Assembly: GCF_036227225.1 (NCBI RefSeq)
Contig: NZ_CP109444.1
Coordinates: 5,871,501-5,935,500, forward strand
Direction of reading: 5' to 3'
Length of the DNA stretch: 64,000 nucleotides
Origin: Streptomyces sp. NBC_01478
Lineage (GTDB): Bacteria; Actinomycetota; Actinomycetes; Streptomycetales; Streptomycetaceae
This document shows positions 26,381 to 35,149 of this stretch, piece after piece. A program made the position numbers and the translations under genes. The notes beneath the pieces are model-generated. The model saw nothing but the letters and a program-made list of their open reading frames with translations, had not been told where the DNA came from and did not search any database. Numbering within the stretch: the first letter of the stretch is position 1; the number at the start of each line of letters is the position of its first letter.

Positions 26381-26710
26381 GGGCCCGTCGGGTCGCCCCA
26401 CACGTCACATCCGCATCAGGGGCAACACCGCACGAAGGCGCACGAACCGGGGGCGCGCTGTACATATATCTATGCGCCGGTAGCTCGCGCCGTGGCGCGC
26501 ATCCCTCGTGCAGGTGAGTTGAGACCTCTTCGAAACATGGGGGTCTTGGCAGGCCCATGCGCGTCGACAAGTCACGTAATGCCATTGCATCGTTTAACTG
26601 ACTTTGTTTCTAAGGTAGTTGACTGCTTTTGACCTTGCAGAAACGTGCCTGTCAACGCGTGCATATGCGTCCGCACTACCCCACCGCATGAGCCCTACTA
26701 TCGGCTCGCC
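26381..26710. other. Gene-free, A/T-richer promoter region of the LacI gene
   Basis: No gene is seen. The stretch becomes A/T-richer toward the LacI start, for example TACATATATCTATGCG near 26461 and a TTTAACTGACTTTG-like patch near 26594, and probably holds the LacI-gene promoter. I could not define a clear operator palindrome. Confidence 0.4.
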
Positions 26711-27823
26711 ATGACAGCAGCAGGGAAGCACCAGGTGAGCCGCGCGGAAACCTCTCGGCGAGGAAGCCGGCCGGGCCGGGCGGGAATCAGAGACGTGGCC
26801 GCCGCGGCCGGAGTCTCCATCACGACCGTCTCCGACGCCCTCAACGGCAAGGGCCGGCTCCCGGACGCCACCCGACGCCATGTCCGAGAAGTGGCCGACC
26901 GGCTGGGCTACCGGCCCTCCGCGGCGGCTCGCACACTCCGTACCGGCAAGTCGGGCCTCATCGGCCTGACCGTGACGACGTACGGGGATGAACCTTTCAC
27001 CTTCACCGAGTTCGCGTACTTCGCCGAGATGGCGCGGGCCGCCACCTCGGCCGCGCTCGCCCGCGGCTACGCCCTCGTGATCCTCCCCGCGACCTCGCGC
27101 CACGACGTGTGGTCGAACGTCGCCCTGGACGGCACGGTCGTCATCGACCCGTCCGACCACGACCCGGTGGTCAGCGAACTCGTCCGGCAGGGTTTACCGG
27201 TCGTCTCCGACGGCCGCCCGGCCGGTTCGCTCCCGGTGACCGCGTGGGTCGACAACGATCACGAGGCCGCGGTCCTGGGCATTCTGGACCACCTGGCCGA
27301 CGCCGGCGCCCGCCGGATCGGCCTGCTCACGGGCACGAGTACGGACACGTACACGCACCTCTCGACCACGGCGTACCTCCGGTGGTGTGAGCGGGTGGGC
27401 CAGGATCCTGTGTACGAGTCGTACCCGGCGCACGATCCGTGCGCGGGGGCCGTCGCCGCCGACCGGTTGCTCGCCCGGCCCGACCGGCCCGACGCGGTCT
27501 ACGGCCTGTTCGACCCCAACGGCACGGATCTGCTGGCGGCGGCCCGGCGCTACGGGATGCGGGTGCCGGAGGATCTGCTGCTCGTGTGCTGCAGCGAGTC
27601 CACGGTGTACGCCAACACCGAGCCGCCGATCACCACGTTGTCGCTGAAGCCGCGCCGGATCGGTACGGCGGTGGTGCAGCTTCTCATCGACGCGATCGAG
27701 GGGGTCGATTCCGATCTGCCGATCGAGCAGGTGATACCGACGGAGCTGATCGTGCGGACGTCGTCGCAGCGGAGGCCTCCGCGGACGACTGTTAGTCCGC
27801 CTCGGTCGCCTGAGGGGAAGTAG
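26711..27823 (+). CDS. LacI-family transcriptional regulator
   Basis: A 370-residue regulator. After an N-terminal tail of about 25 residues comes the LacI helix-turn-helix, GIRDVAAAAGVSITTVSDALNG, then GRLPDATRRHVREVADRLGYRPSAAARTLRTG. The rest is a periplasmic-binding-protein-like ligand domain (SGLIGLTVTTYGDEPF, WVDNDHEAAVLGILDHL, GTDLLAAARRYGMRVPEDLLLVC, TTLSLKPRRIGTAVVQLL). No sugar transport or glycosidase gene is adjacent, so its target is unknown and it may be autoregulatory. The gene is flanked on both sides by repeats. ATG 26711 starts MTAAGKHQVSR; no strong ribosome site is seen. Confidence 0.9.
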   Translation: MTAAGKHQVSRAETSRRGSRPGRAGIRDVAAAAGVSITTVSDALNGKGRLPDATRRHVREVADRLGYRPSAAARTLRTGKSGLIGLTVTTYGDEPFTFTEFAYFAEMARAATSAALARGYALVILPATSRHDVWSNVALDGTVVIDPSDHDPVVSELVRQGLPVVSDGRPAGSLPVTAWVDNDHEAAVLGILDHLADAGARRIGLLTGTSTDTYTHLSTTAYLRWCERVGQDPVYESYPAHDPCAGAVAADRLLARPDRPDAVYGLFDPNGTDLLAAARRYGMRVPEDLLLVCCSESTVYANTEPPITTLSLKPRRIGTAVVQLLIDAIEGVDSDLPIEQVIPTELIVRTSSQRRPPRTTVSPPRSPEGK

Positions 27824-29830
27824 GGGGTCCCTCCCGGGGGGCGAGGCTGATGTCGGTGCCGGTGCCGGTGCCGGTGCCGGTGTCGTCCGGGGGGGGAGTG
27901 TGGGGTGGGGCCTTGCTTGCGCTGGGGGGCGTGGCGGGGTTGGCGCGGTGCCGGGTGGGCTCGTAGTGCCGGGTGGGCTCGGGGGTTGGTGGCGGGCGGG
28001 GCGGTTCGGTTTCCGGACTCGTACCGGGTGTCGGGGTCGGGGTCGGGGTTCCGAGTGGGCTCGCGGTGCTGGAGTGGGCTCGGGGGGTTGGTAGCGGGCA
28101 AGGCGGTTCAGTTCCCGAACTCCTACTGGGTGTCGGGGTCGGGCTGAGACGTAAGTCGGATTCGCTCCGGGTGCCTTGGACGGGTGGGCAGTACCGGGCA
28201 CGCTGGGTGAATTGGGGGCGGGCTAGGCGGTGTTCGGACTCTGTCCGGGTGCCCGGGTGCCGGCTGCCGGGACGGGTGCGGGCGGGGACCGGGTTTGTTC
28301 CAGGTGGCGTGGACCCGGTGAAGCTGGAGTCGGGCTTGGTCCGAGGGCCGTGGGCAGGTGGGACGGGGCCCGGCTTGTTCCAGGGGCTCTTGGGGCTCGG
28401 TGCCGGGCATGCCGTCCAGTGCCGACGGGAGGGACGGCTCGCGTCCAGACTCACCTCGGGCGAGGCCGTCAGGGGCGGGGACGGTGCTGGGACTTCCCTC
28501 GGGGCGTGGTGGCGGGCGGAGCGGTGCTCGGACTCCCACCGGGTGCCGCTGTCCGGCGGGGCAGGGTGCGGACTCGCGCCCTGCCTCGTGGGGAGCGGCT
28601 CGGTGTTGAGGGTTACGCCAGGCCCGTGGGGCGGCCACTCGGTGTCGTAGGTCGTGCCAGGTGCTCGTAGCAAGGGGCTCGGGGCTCGGGGCGAGCACTA
28701 CCTGCGAGTGCCGTGACGGGTGGGGAGGAGGCCCGGACTCCCCGCTGGGTGCCGCGGTTGGGCACGAGCTGGCGGGGCCGGGGCAGTTCGGGGTGACCGT
28801 GAAGCTCGGGGGTGGGGCTGCCGTCGAGTGCCGCTGGGCGCGGGGGCAGGGCTCACCTCGGGTGCCGTGGTGAGCGGAACGGTGCCGGAGCTCCACCCTC
28901 CGTTCCGTTCCGGTCGAGGCAGGGCCCTGCGTACTCGCGCCGGTGTCGCGGGCGCGGCCAGGGCGGTGCCGTCAGGCGCCATGAGAGGGCCGGGGCAGTA
29001 CCGGGGGATTCCCTCGGCCCGCGGCGCGCAGGGCACCTCTCAGGCGCCCGTGGCGGGCCGAACGGTGCCGGGTACTCCCGCTTGGTGCCGGGGCGGTGGG
29101 GCGGGCGGTGAGACCGGCACCGTGGCGGGCAGGGCGGGCGGTGAGGACCCGGAACCCAGCACCCGGGCGGGCAGGGCGGCGATGGGGGCGGGCGAGGGAG
29201 ACCGTTACCCGCGCTGGGCAGACGAACCGCACCGGCGCCGACAAGACGGGCGACAAGACCGGCACCACAGCGCGGAGCGATCGGCACCATGTTGGGCAAG
29301 GCAGTCCGGTGAACCGACGCGAAGCAGGCAACCAATATCAGCACCGGAGCAAGCAACCAGGGTCCACGGCAGCCAGGCGACCCGCACCACCGCCTGGATC
29401 GGGATCGGCAAGCCGAGCCCCGGGAACCACCCCCTGACCCACAGGGCAAGCACCGGAAACTCACGCGACCCCAGCCCCCGTAACCAAAACAGCCACCCCA
29501 CACCGGCACTGGAGCGATCGACCAGCAACAGCACCATCACCGGAGAGCCAGCCCGCAGCGACGCCGACAAGGCGCCCCCGCACCTCCCCCACAGGCGAAA
29601 TCCAGCCGCCCTCAAGGCGCGAACCAACCCCCGTCAAGCAGACGGTGACCAGCCGAAGCCCGGTCCAATCGGGGCGAAAGCCGCGGTGAAGTGGAGTCCT
29701 GCTCTGATTCACCACCCCTGGGTCATCACATGGCGCGATCCGCATTCCTATGATGGGCCCACGACACCGCGGGCCGCTGCGACCAGGCAGTCCGACGCGG
29801 TGCAGACGCGGCGCGATGGTGGAGGGGTCG
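27824..29830. repeat. Degenerate repeat tract with strong base skew, no credible gene
   Basis: Two kilobases without a convincing gene. 27853-27883 is a GGTGCC simple repeat. From about 27900 to 29200 the plus strand is very G-rich: in 28021-28080 I count 32 G against 12 C. After about 29220 it turns C- and A-rich: 29461-29520 has 28 C against 12 G. A bipartite element of about 45 bp recurs: a GGTGGCGGGC-like half, then about ten bases, then GGACTC-NNN-CCGGGTG. Clear copies end at 28030, 28132, 28251 and 28545, with weaker ones at 28158-28173 and 28735-28751. On the minus strand the repeats translate as HPV-R-VR-type peptides but in different frames, so a decayed repeat gene or a structural DNA element both remain possible. 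Confidence 0.6.
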
Positions 29831-30931
29831 ATGACTCAGGGGGCCGGTCAGGGACCCGAGATGGAGCGGACGGCGACGTTGCGCGACTTCCGGGTACCGG
29901 CGTACGTCCACGAGACCGGTCCGTACGCCGACAGCGCGCAGCCCGGCGAGACCGTACGACCCGACGAGGAGGCCTTCGAGGAGGCGTTCGACGAGGTCTA
30001 TCCGGACGGCTACACGCCCACTCAGCGCGATCTGCCCGTCATCAATCGGGGTGACACGCTTCAGGTCGCGGTGGACCCGGAGTCGGTGGCCGCCCCGCAG
30101 CAGACGGAGGGCCCCGGTCCGCTGTTCGTCGTAGGGGACGTACACGGCTACCTGGACGAACTGGTGGCCGCGCTGCGGGAGAAGGGCCTGATCGACTCGG
30201 CCGGAAGCTGGTGCGCGGGCACCGCGCGGCTCTGGTTCCTCGGCGACTTCACCGACCGCGGCCCGGACGGTATCGGCGTCATCGACCTGGTGATGCGGCT
30301 GTCCGCCGAGGCGGCCGCGGCCGGCGGCTACTGCAAGGCGCTCATGGGCAACCACGAGCTGCTGCTGCTCGGCGCCAAGCGGTTCGGCGACACCCCCGTC
30401 AACTCCGGCGCGGGCACCGCCACCTTCCAGGCGGCCTGGCTGCTCAACGGCGGCCAGAAGACCGACATGGACCGCCTCCAGGACGTCCACCTGCAGTGGA
30501 TGTCCCGGCTGGACGCCATGGAGGAGGTCGACGGCCATCTGCTCGTCCACTCCGACACCACCGCCTACCTCGACTACGGCGACTCGATCGAGGCGGTCAA
30601 CGACAACGTCCGCGAGACCCTCACCCGCAACGACGCGGACGAGGTGTGGGACGTGTTCCGCAAGTTCACCAAGCGCTTCTCCTTCCGCGACGAGGGCGGT
30701 GCCGACCATGTCCGCTCATTGCTCGACATGTACGGCGGGACGCGGATCGTGCACGGCCACAGCCCGATTCCCTATCTCCTGGGCGACGTCGGCTCCGAGG
30801 ACGGCGAGGACAGTTCCGGTCCCGTGGTCGAGGGACCGCACGTCTACGCCGAGGGACTCGCCATCGCGATGGACGGCGGGGTGACCATGGCCGGAAAACT
30901 GCTGGTCCAGCGGCTGCCCCTGGATATCTGA
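29831..30931 (+). CDS. Metallophosphoesterase (PPP-type Ser/Thr phosphatase-like)
   Basis: A 366-residue cytoplasmic phosphatase with the complete metal-binding set of the calcineurin-like family: GDVHGYLDELV (residue about 104), GDFTDRGPDG, GNHELLLL and HGHSPIPYLLG. The first 95 residues are an acidic, proline-containing extension (PDEEAFEEAFDEVYPDG) absent from minimal enzymes. The ATG at 29831 follows GGAGGGG closely (3 bases), and an ATG at 29861 is an alternative. Substrate could be a phosphoprotein or nucleotide. It comes right after the G-rich repeat tract and may use a promoter near 29700-29800. Confidence 0.88.
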   Translation: MTQGAGQGPEMERTATLRDFRVPAYVHETGPYADSAQPGETVRPDEEAFEEAFDEVYPDGYTPTQRDLPVINRGDTLQVAVDPESVAAPQQTEGPGPLFVVGDVHGYLDELVAALREKGLIDSAGSWCAGTARLWFLGDFTDRGPDGIGVIDLVMRLSAEAAAAGGYCKALMGNHELLLLGAKRFGDTPVNSGAGTATFQAAWLLNGGQKTDMDRLQDVHLQWMSRLDAMEEVDGHLLVHSDTTAYLDYGDSIEAVNDNVRETLTRNDADEVWDVFRKFTKRFSFRDEGGADHVRSLLDMYGGTRIVHGHSPIPYLLGDVGSEDGEDSSGPVVEGPHVYAEGLAIAMDGGVTMAGKLLVQRLPLDI

Positions 30932-31129
30932 GCGTTTCGCGGGCAGACGTCCCCCTCGGAGGACCGGCGAGCGACAGCGCTGGCCAGGGGCCAATTTCTG
31001 GAAACCCCCTGTCACCGTGTGCCGTCGCCGCTCTACCATCGGCTTATCCGTAGCAGGCTCCCCTCCGTTTCTGCCCGACGGCTCGTTGGCATGCGAGCCC
31101 CAAGCCCTACGGAGCATCGGGGGATGCAC

Positions 31130-31984
31130 ATGAACAGCGTTCCGCAGCACCTGCACAGCGAGGACCGCCAGGAGTACGAGCGGATCCTCGACGAGGCGCT
31201 GCGCTCCGCCCCTACCCGCCCGGAACTGGCCGCTGTCGGTAAGCGGCTCAACCCCGAACAGTTGCGCACCATGGCGCTGAACGCCACCGCACTCATCACG
31301 GCGGCCGCGGCGACCGAGTACCAGCACTACGTGAAGGTCCGCGAGGAACTGCGCCAGCCGGCGCCGTCCACCCCGTCGTCCATCCACGACACCGGCTCCA
31401 CCGAGCCGGACGGCGTGGGCGCGATGGGGCTCGCCACCACTCTGGGGGAGGCTGCCGAGGGTGCGGGTGCCGTCGCCGTCGCCGCTGTCCTCACCCCCGT
31501 CCTCGCCGGCACGGCCGCGGCGATATTCCTGCTCGTGGGCTACATCCTCAAGATGCTCACCCCCGAGCCCGCGTTCGCGCAGACCATGCTCACCGCCGGC
31601 TGGGTGTTCGGCGCGATGACCGCCGCGGCGATCCTCGTCGCCGCCGTCGGCCTGCTGCTCACGGCCCTGCGCAACCGGCCGACGTTCGACACCGACCCCT
31701 ACGGTGAGTCCGGCGGTGAAGTGGCCCGCGCCAGGGAGGCCTGGCACGACGCCCTTCTGGAACGCGGCATCCTGCCGTTCCTCCAGGAGGCGCTCGCCGC
31801 TCCGGGCACGGCGGCACTGCGCCGTACGACACCCACGGGACCGAGTCGCATGCCGCACCTCGGCTACGACCGCCCGGGCTTCTCCAGCCCCGACGACGGC
31901 CCGGAGCCGGGCCACCGCCCGAGCTTCAGCAGCCCGGACTTCTCCAGCCCGGACTTCGGGGGGCCCGAACACCAGCCGGAGTAG
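31130..31984 (+). CDS. Membrane protein of unknown function with a C-terminal SPDF repeat
   Basis: A 284-residue protein I do not recognise beyond Streptomyces-type. Residues 1-85 are helical and charged (HSEDRQEYERILDEALRS, then KRLNPEQLRTMALNATALITAAAA). Two membrane segments lie near residues 125-150 (AVAAVLTPVLAGTAAAIFLL) and 165-190 (GWVFGAMTAAAILVAAVGLLL), forming a hairpin with both ends in the cytoplasm or both outside. The tail repeats GFSSPDD, SFSSPDF and FSSPDFGGP and ends in a disordered stretch. Start chosen at ATG 31130 because GGGGG lies six bases upstream. A strong terminator follows the stop. Confidence 0.75.
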   Translation: MNSVPQHLHSEDRQEYERILDEALRSAPTRPELAAVGKRLNPEQLRTMALNATALITAAAATEYQHYVKVREELRQPAPSTPSSIHDTGSTEPDGVGAMGLATTLGEAAEGAGAVAVAAVLTPVLAGTAAAIFLLVGYILKMLTPEPAFAQTMLTAGWVFGAMTAAAILVAAVGLLLTALRNRPTFDTDPYGESGGEVARAREAWHDALLERGILPFLQEALAAPGTAALRRTTPTGPSRMPHLGYDRPGFSSPDDGPEPGHRPSFSSPDFSSPDFGGPEHQPE

Positions 31985-31990
31985 CCCCTC

Positions 31991-32022
31991 GGCTTGCGCC
32001 CCCACCCAGGGGAGCGCAAGCC
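31991..32022 (+). terminator. Intrinsic-type hairpin after the membrane-protein gene
   Basis: GGCTTGCGC pairs with GCGCAAGCC (9 bp), with an inner CCCC/GGGG pair, immediately after the stop codon at 31984. There is no U-run, as is common in Streptomyces. Confidence 0.7.
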
Positions 32023-32093
32023 GAACGCCCGGTCGCCGCCCGGTCACCGCCCGATCACCGCTCGGGTTCCGGCAGCCGGACGAGCGGCGCCGA

Positions 32094-32290
32094 CACATGT
32101 CCGCATCACGGCCCTCGCGGCCCCGCCGTCACCGCGCCACCGGCACGCGTCCGCGTCACGGACCCCGCGACCCCGCCGTCACCGCGCCGCCGAGACACGT
32201 CCGCACCACGAGCCCCGCGACCCCGCCGTCACCGCGCCACCGGCACACGTCTGCGTCACGAACCCCGCGGCCCGACCGTCACCCCGTCAC
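32094..32290. repeat. Tandem repeat, four units of 50 bp
   Basis: Four units in register, starting near 32094, 32144, 32194 and 32244, each with CAC-rich start, CGTCCGCNTCACG, then CCCCGCGACCCCGCCGTCAC. The last unit runs into the end of the HxlR gene on the minus strand. There are no spacers of different sequence, so this is not CRISPR. Confidence 0.85.
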
Positions 32291-32715
32291 CGCGCCGCTT
32301 CCCCATCAGACCCAGGGGGCCGACGCGCGGCGCGCTCGTCGAATTCCTCCCGTGCGGCCCGCATCGCGGTGATGTTCGCCCGCGACCAGTCGGTGATGCT
32401 CCGCACCAACCCGCCCACCTCCTGGCCCAGCTCGGTCAGCCGGTACTCCACGCACGGCGGCACGGTCGGATACACAGTGCGGATCAGCAGCCCCTCACGC
32501 TCCAGCGCACGCAGGGTCTGCGTCAGCACCTTCGGTGTCACGCCGTCCAGCCGTCGCCGCAGTTCGGCGAACCGCATGGGCCGGCCGTCCTCCAGTGCCA
32601 CCAGCACCAGCATGGTCCACTTGCCGGCGATCAGTTCCAGTACGGCACGGGTGGGGCAGTCGCGCAGGAAGACCTCCACACCACCGTGTTTCCTCAGGTC
32701 GAAGCCGGTATCCAT
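32287..32715 (-). CDS. HxlR-family transcriptional regulator
   Basis: A 142-residue winged-helix regulator. It has the family Cys in FLRDCPTRAVLELIAGKWTMLVLVALEDG and FAELRRRLDGVTPKVLTQTLRALEREGLLIR, then VEYRLTELGQEV. The single early Cys (residue about 19) is the redox- or aldehyde-sensing residue in some HxlR members. The ATG 32715 is preceded by GAGG with seven bases spacing. It is divergent from the quinone oxidoreductase gene; regulators of this family often control the neighbouring oxidoreductase in response to quinones or aldehydes, which is the likely arrangement here. The 50-bp tandem repeat reaches its 3' end. Confidence 0.92.
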   Translation of the reverse strand: MDTGFDLRKHGGVEVFLRDCPTRAVLELIAGKWTMLVLVALEDGRPMRFAELRRRLDGVTPKVLTQTLRALEREGLLIRTVYPTVPPCVEYRLTELGQEVGGLVRSITDWSRANITAMRAAREEFDERAARRPPGSDGEAAR

Positions 32716-32809
32716 AAGGAACCTCGGTATCAGAAAAGTGCCCTCTTCCGCCCGGTGATCCCCCACATCGAGCATGGGACGCACACCGCCCCACCACCGA
32801 GGAGCCCGG

Positions 32810-33748
32810 ATGTCCGCCCGCATGCATGCCATCGTCCAGTCCGCGTTCGGCGGTCCCGAGGTGCTCGCCCACGTCGAGACCGATGTGCCCGAGCCCGGGC
32901 CCGGGGAGGTGCTGCTGCGGGTCGCCGGTGCCGGGGTCAACCCGGGCGACACGGTGCTCCGGGCAGGCCGTGTACCGGAGCTGGTGACCCTGCCGTGGAC
33001 GCCGGGCAACGACGTGGCCGGTGTCGTCGAGCGGATCGGCGAGGGCGTGACCCGGTTCGCGCCGGGCGACCGGGTGTACGGCATGCTGCCCGTCACCCGG
33101 CGCGGCACATACGCCGAGTTCACCACCGCACGGGCCGACGCACTGGCACCCGCGCCGAAGAACCTCGACCTCGCGCACGCGGGGGCCGTCCCCTTGGTCG
33201 CGGTCACCGCCTGGCAGGCGCTGGCCGTGCTCGCGCGAGTCCGGCCCGGCGACCGAGTGCTGATCCACGCGGCCGCGGGCGGGGTCGGTCACGTCGCGGT
33301 GCAACTGGCCAGGGACCTCGGGGCGTACGTCATCGGCACCGCCCGCGCGGCCAACCACGGCTTCCTGACCGAGCTGGGCGCCGACGAGCTGGTCGACTAC
33401 ACCACCACCGACTTCCGGACCGCCGTGGCCCCGGTGGACGCGGTCCTGGACCTGGTCGGCGGCTCCTACGGCCCGCAGTCCCTCGACGTGCTCCGGCCGG
33501 GTGGTCTGCTCATCGGCGCGTCGATCGACCCGGGAACGGACGAGGAGCAGGCCACTGCCCGTGGCCTGCGCTACACGTGGGTCACGGCCGAACCCTCCGG
33601 TGCCCTGCTGGAGCGGATCACCGAACGCGTCGAGGCGGGCCGGCTGCGCATCTCCGTCCAGCACACCTACCCGCTGGCCGAAGCCGCCGAGGCCCACCGC
33701 ACCATCGAGACAAAGCGCACCACCGGAAAGATCGTCCTCGTGCCGTGA
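32810..33748 (+). CDS. NADPH:quinone oxidoreductase, zinc-free MDR family
   Basis: A 312-residue medium-chain dehydrogenase/reductase. It starts MSARMHAIVQSAFGGPEVLAHVE with the family stretches PGPGEVLLRVAGAGVNPGDT and PGNDVAGVVE. The nucleotide-binding motif is HAAAGGVGHVAVQLARDLGA, and no catalytic zinc ligands are present. ATG 32810 has GAGGAG five to six bases upstream. It is divergent from the HxlR gene and probably controlled by it; the 94-bp gap between starts should hold the operator. Likely reduces quinones or other electrophiles in the cytoplasm. Confidence 0.93.
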   Translation: MSARMHAIVQSAFGGPEVLAHVETDVPEPGPGEVLLRVAGAGVNPGDTVLRAGRVPELVTLPWTPGNDVAGVVERIGEGVTRFAPGDRVYGMLPVTRRGTYAEFTTARADALAPAPKNLDLAHAGAVPLVAVTAWQALAVLARVRPGDRVLIHAAAGGVGHVAVQLARDLGAYVIGTARAANHGFLTELGADELVDYTTTDFRTAVAPVDAVLDLVGGSYGPQSLDVLRPGGLLIGASIDPGTDEEQATARGLRYTWVTAEPSGALLERITERVEAGRLRISVQHTYPLAEAAEAHRTIETKRTTGKIVLVP

Positions 33749-33802
33749 CCGCCCGGGAGAAAATCCACCCCTGACTCCCACATTTCCTTTCCGCCCGGTT
33801 CC

Positions 33803-34906
33803 CTATATTCGGCGGATGATCTGTGCCCCCGCCCTTTCCACCGGCGTGCGACTGAAGACGTGCACCAGTGCGAGATGAAAGAGCGCCGGTGCGAGAGGGG
33901 CCCACCGGTGAATACGATCGTCACGCAGCATGTACTTGATCACCGCTGAAGGACGGAAGGGAACGAAATCGATGGTCTGGTGTTCCCATCTGTCCGCCAC
34001 CCCTCTGCTCATACGCTCCTGCAGACCGGCGCAACTCACGTCCTTGAGCCGGGCGTAGAAGTGAGCACTCCAATGACGCTTCTCGATGTCCAGCACGAAG
34101 GCGAGCATGTCGAGCGCGTACTCGTGCGGCTCGATGGACAGTTCCTCCCGCATGCCGCGCCGCGCGACCGCGTACAGATCCGGGGCGTTCCTGCCGGAGG
34201 AGTCGATGTACCGTGACATGCCCTCGTTGACGGACGAGTTCCAGACGCCCGGGGCCATGCGCACCCGGTCACTGCGTTGGCTGACGATCAGCATGTCGTC
34301 GGCCGTCACCACCGCGATGTTCACGGCGAAACTGCATTGCAGAAAAGCAGGTGCCGACAGCGGGTTATCGGGCTCGAGATAGCGCGAACGAGGGGTGGTC
34401 CCATCGGACAGCCGACGGTCCAATTGCTGGGCCGCGAGAAAAGTGTAGTAGTCCGTCGGACGCAAACGCAGGTGGATTTCCGGCTGTTCGTCGAGCCCGG
34501 TCCGGGAGATGTCGACCGTCTCGACCGCATATCGAGGTCCGTTCCACAACGGTGCCCGGCCCTCTGCTTGCAGCCGCGTGTTCTCTTCCTCGATCTCGGC
34601 CCGCCAGTCGACCATATCGGCGGGCAGCTCGATTTCCTGGTCCAGTACCTGGATATGGACGGCTTGCGCCGATATGGACGACTCCCCGTCGCCTTCCACG
34701 ATCAGGGCGGAGGTATGCAGCGGCCCCAGGGAGAACGCTCTCCACGCCGGGCTGGACTCCTCCCGCCGACGCAGGCCGCGTACCGCGCTCTTCGAGCGGG
34801 TGCGCAGTCTGTACCAGCCGTTCTGTATCGGATCCTGGAACACCACCGCGACCAGCATCCCCAGCACCGCGCCGACAACCCCGTTGGCCAGATCGATCCC
34901 ACCCAT
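33803..34906 (-). CDS. Membrane-anchored Nudix-like protein
   Basis: A 367-residue protein of lower GC than its neighbours. Residues about 8-24 (GVVGAVLGMLVAVVF) form a single N-terminal membrane anchor, followed by a basic stretch and a long mixed region. Near residue 200 begins a Nudix-like fold: NIAVVTADDMLIVSQRSDRV, NSSVNEGMSRYIDS, and AVARRGMREELSI, which matches the RExxEE core of a Nudix box but with Gly replacing the first Glu. The 'box' is also stretched by an insert. The sequence may bind rather than cleave a nucleotide. Start ATG 34906. It stands alone and points away from the serine hydrolase; function unknown. Confidence 0.7.
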   Translation of the reverse strand: MGGIDLANGVVGAVLGMLVAVVFQDPIQNGWYRLRTRSKSAVRGLRRREESSPAWRAFSLGPLHTSALIVEGDGESSISAQAVHIQVLDQEIELPADMVDWRAEIEEENTRLQAEGRAPLWNGPRYAVETVDISRTGLDEQPEIHLRLRPTDYYTFLAAQQLDRRLSDGTTPRSRYLEPDNPLSAPAFLQCSFAVNIAVVTADDMLIVSQRSDRVRMAPGVWNSSVNEGMSRYIDSSGRNAPDLYAVARRGMREELSIEPHEYALDMLAFVLDIEKRHWSAHFYARLKDVSCAGLQERMSRGVADRWEHQTIDFVPFRPSAVIKYMLRDDRIHRWAPLAPALFHLALVHVFSRTPVERAGAQIIRRI

Positions 34907-35149
34907 GCCAGGCAGCGTAGAGACCTTGATCGGACCCCACGTGATCTTGTCTCTTCCGTTACGGCGTCCACGCCCGTTACAACGTCCACTCCGTTACGAC
35001 GTCCAGTGGCGTTCGCCCCGTTGGGCTCGTAGGGGGCTACCTCGACCCCGCATTCGGAGGGTAGCCCCATCCTCCCCCGCGCCCGGATCCGGTTGGCTGG
35101 AGATCGTCACCGATCAGAACGCAGACGCAGAGCACCGGGGGATCCGACC

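Noticed and set aside
27973..28650. 225-residue Gly/Val-rich plus-strand frame in the repeat tract
   Set aside because: Composition only reflects G-rich repeats; no start signal or domain. A gene here cannot be supported.
32094..32290. Tandem repeat as a CRISPR array
   Set aside because: The repeat units join directly with no unique spacers, and no cas gene is nearby.
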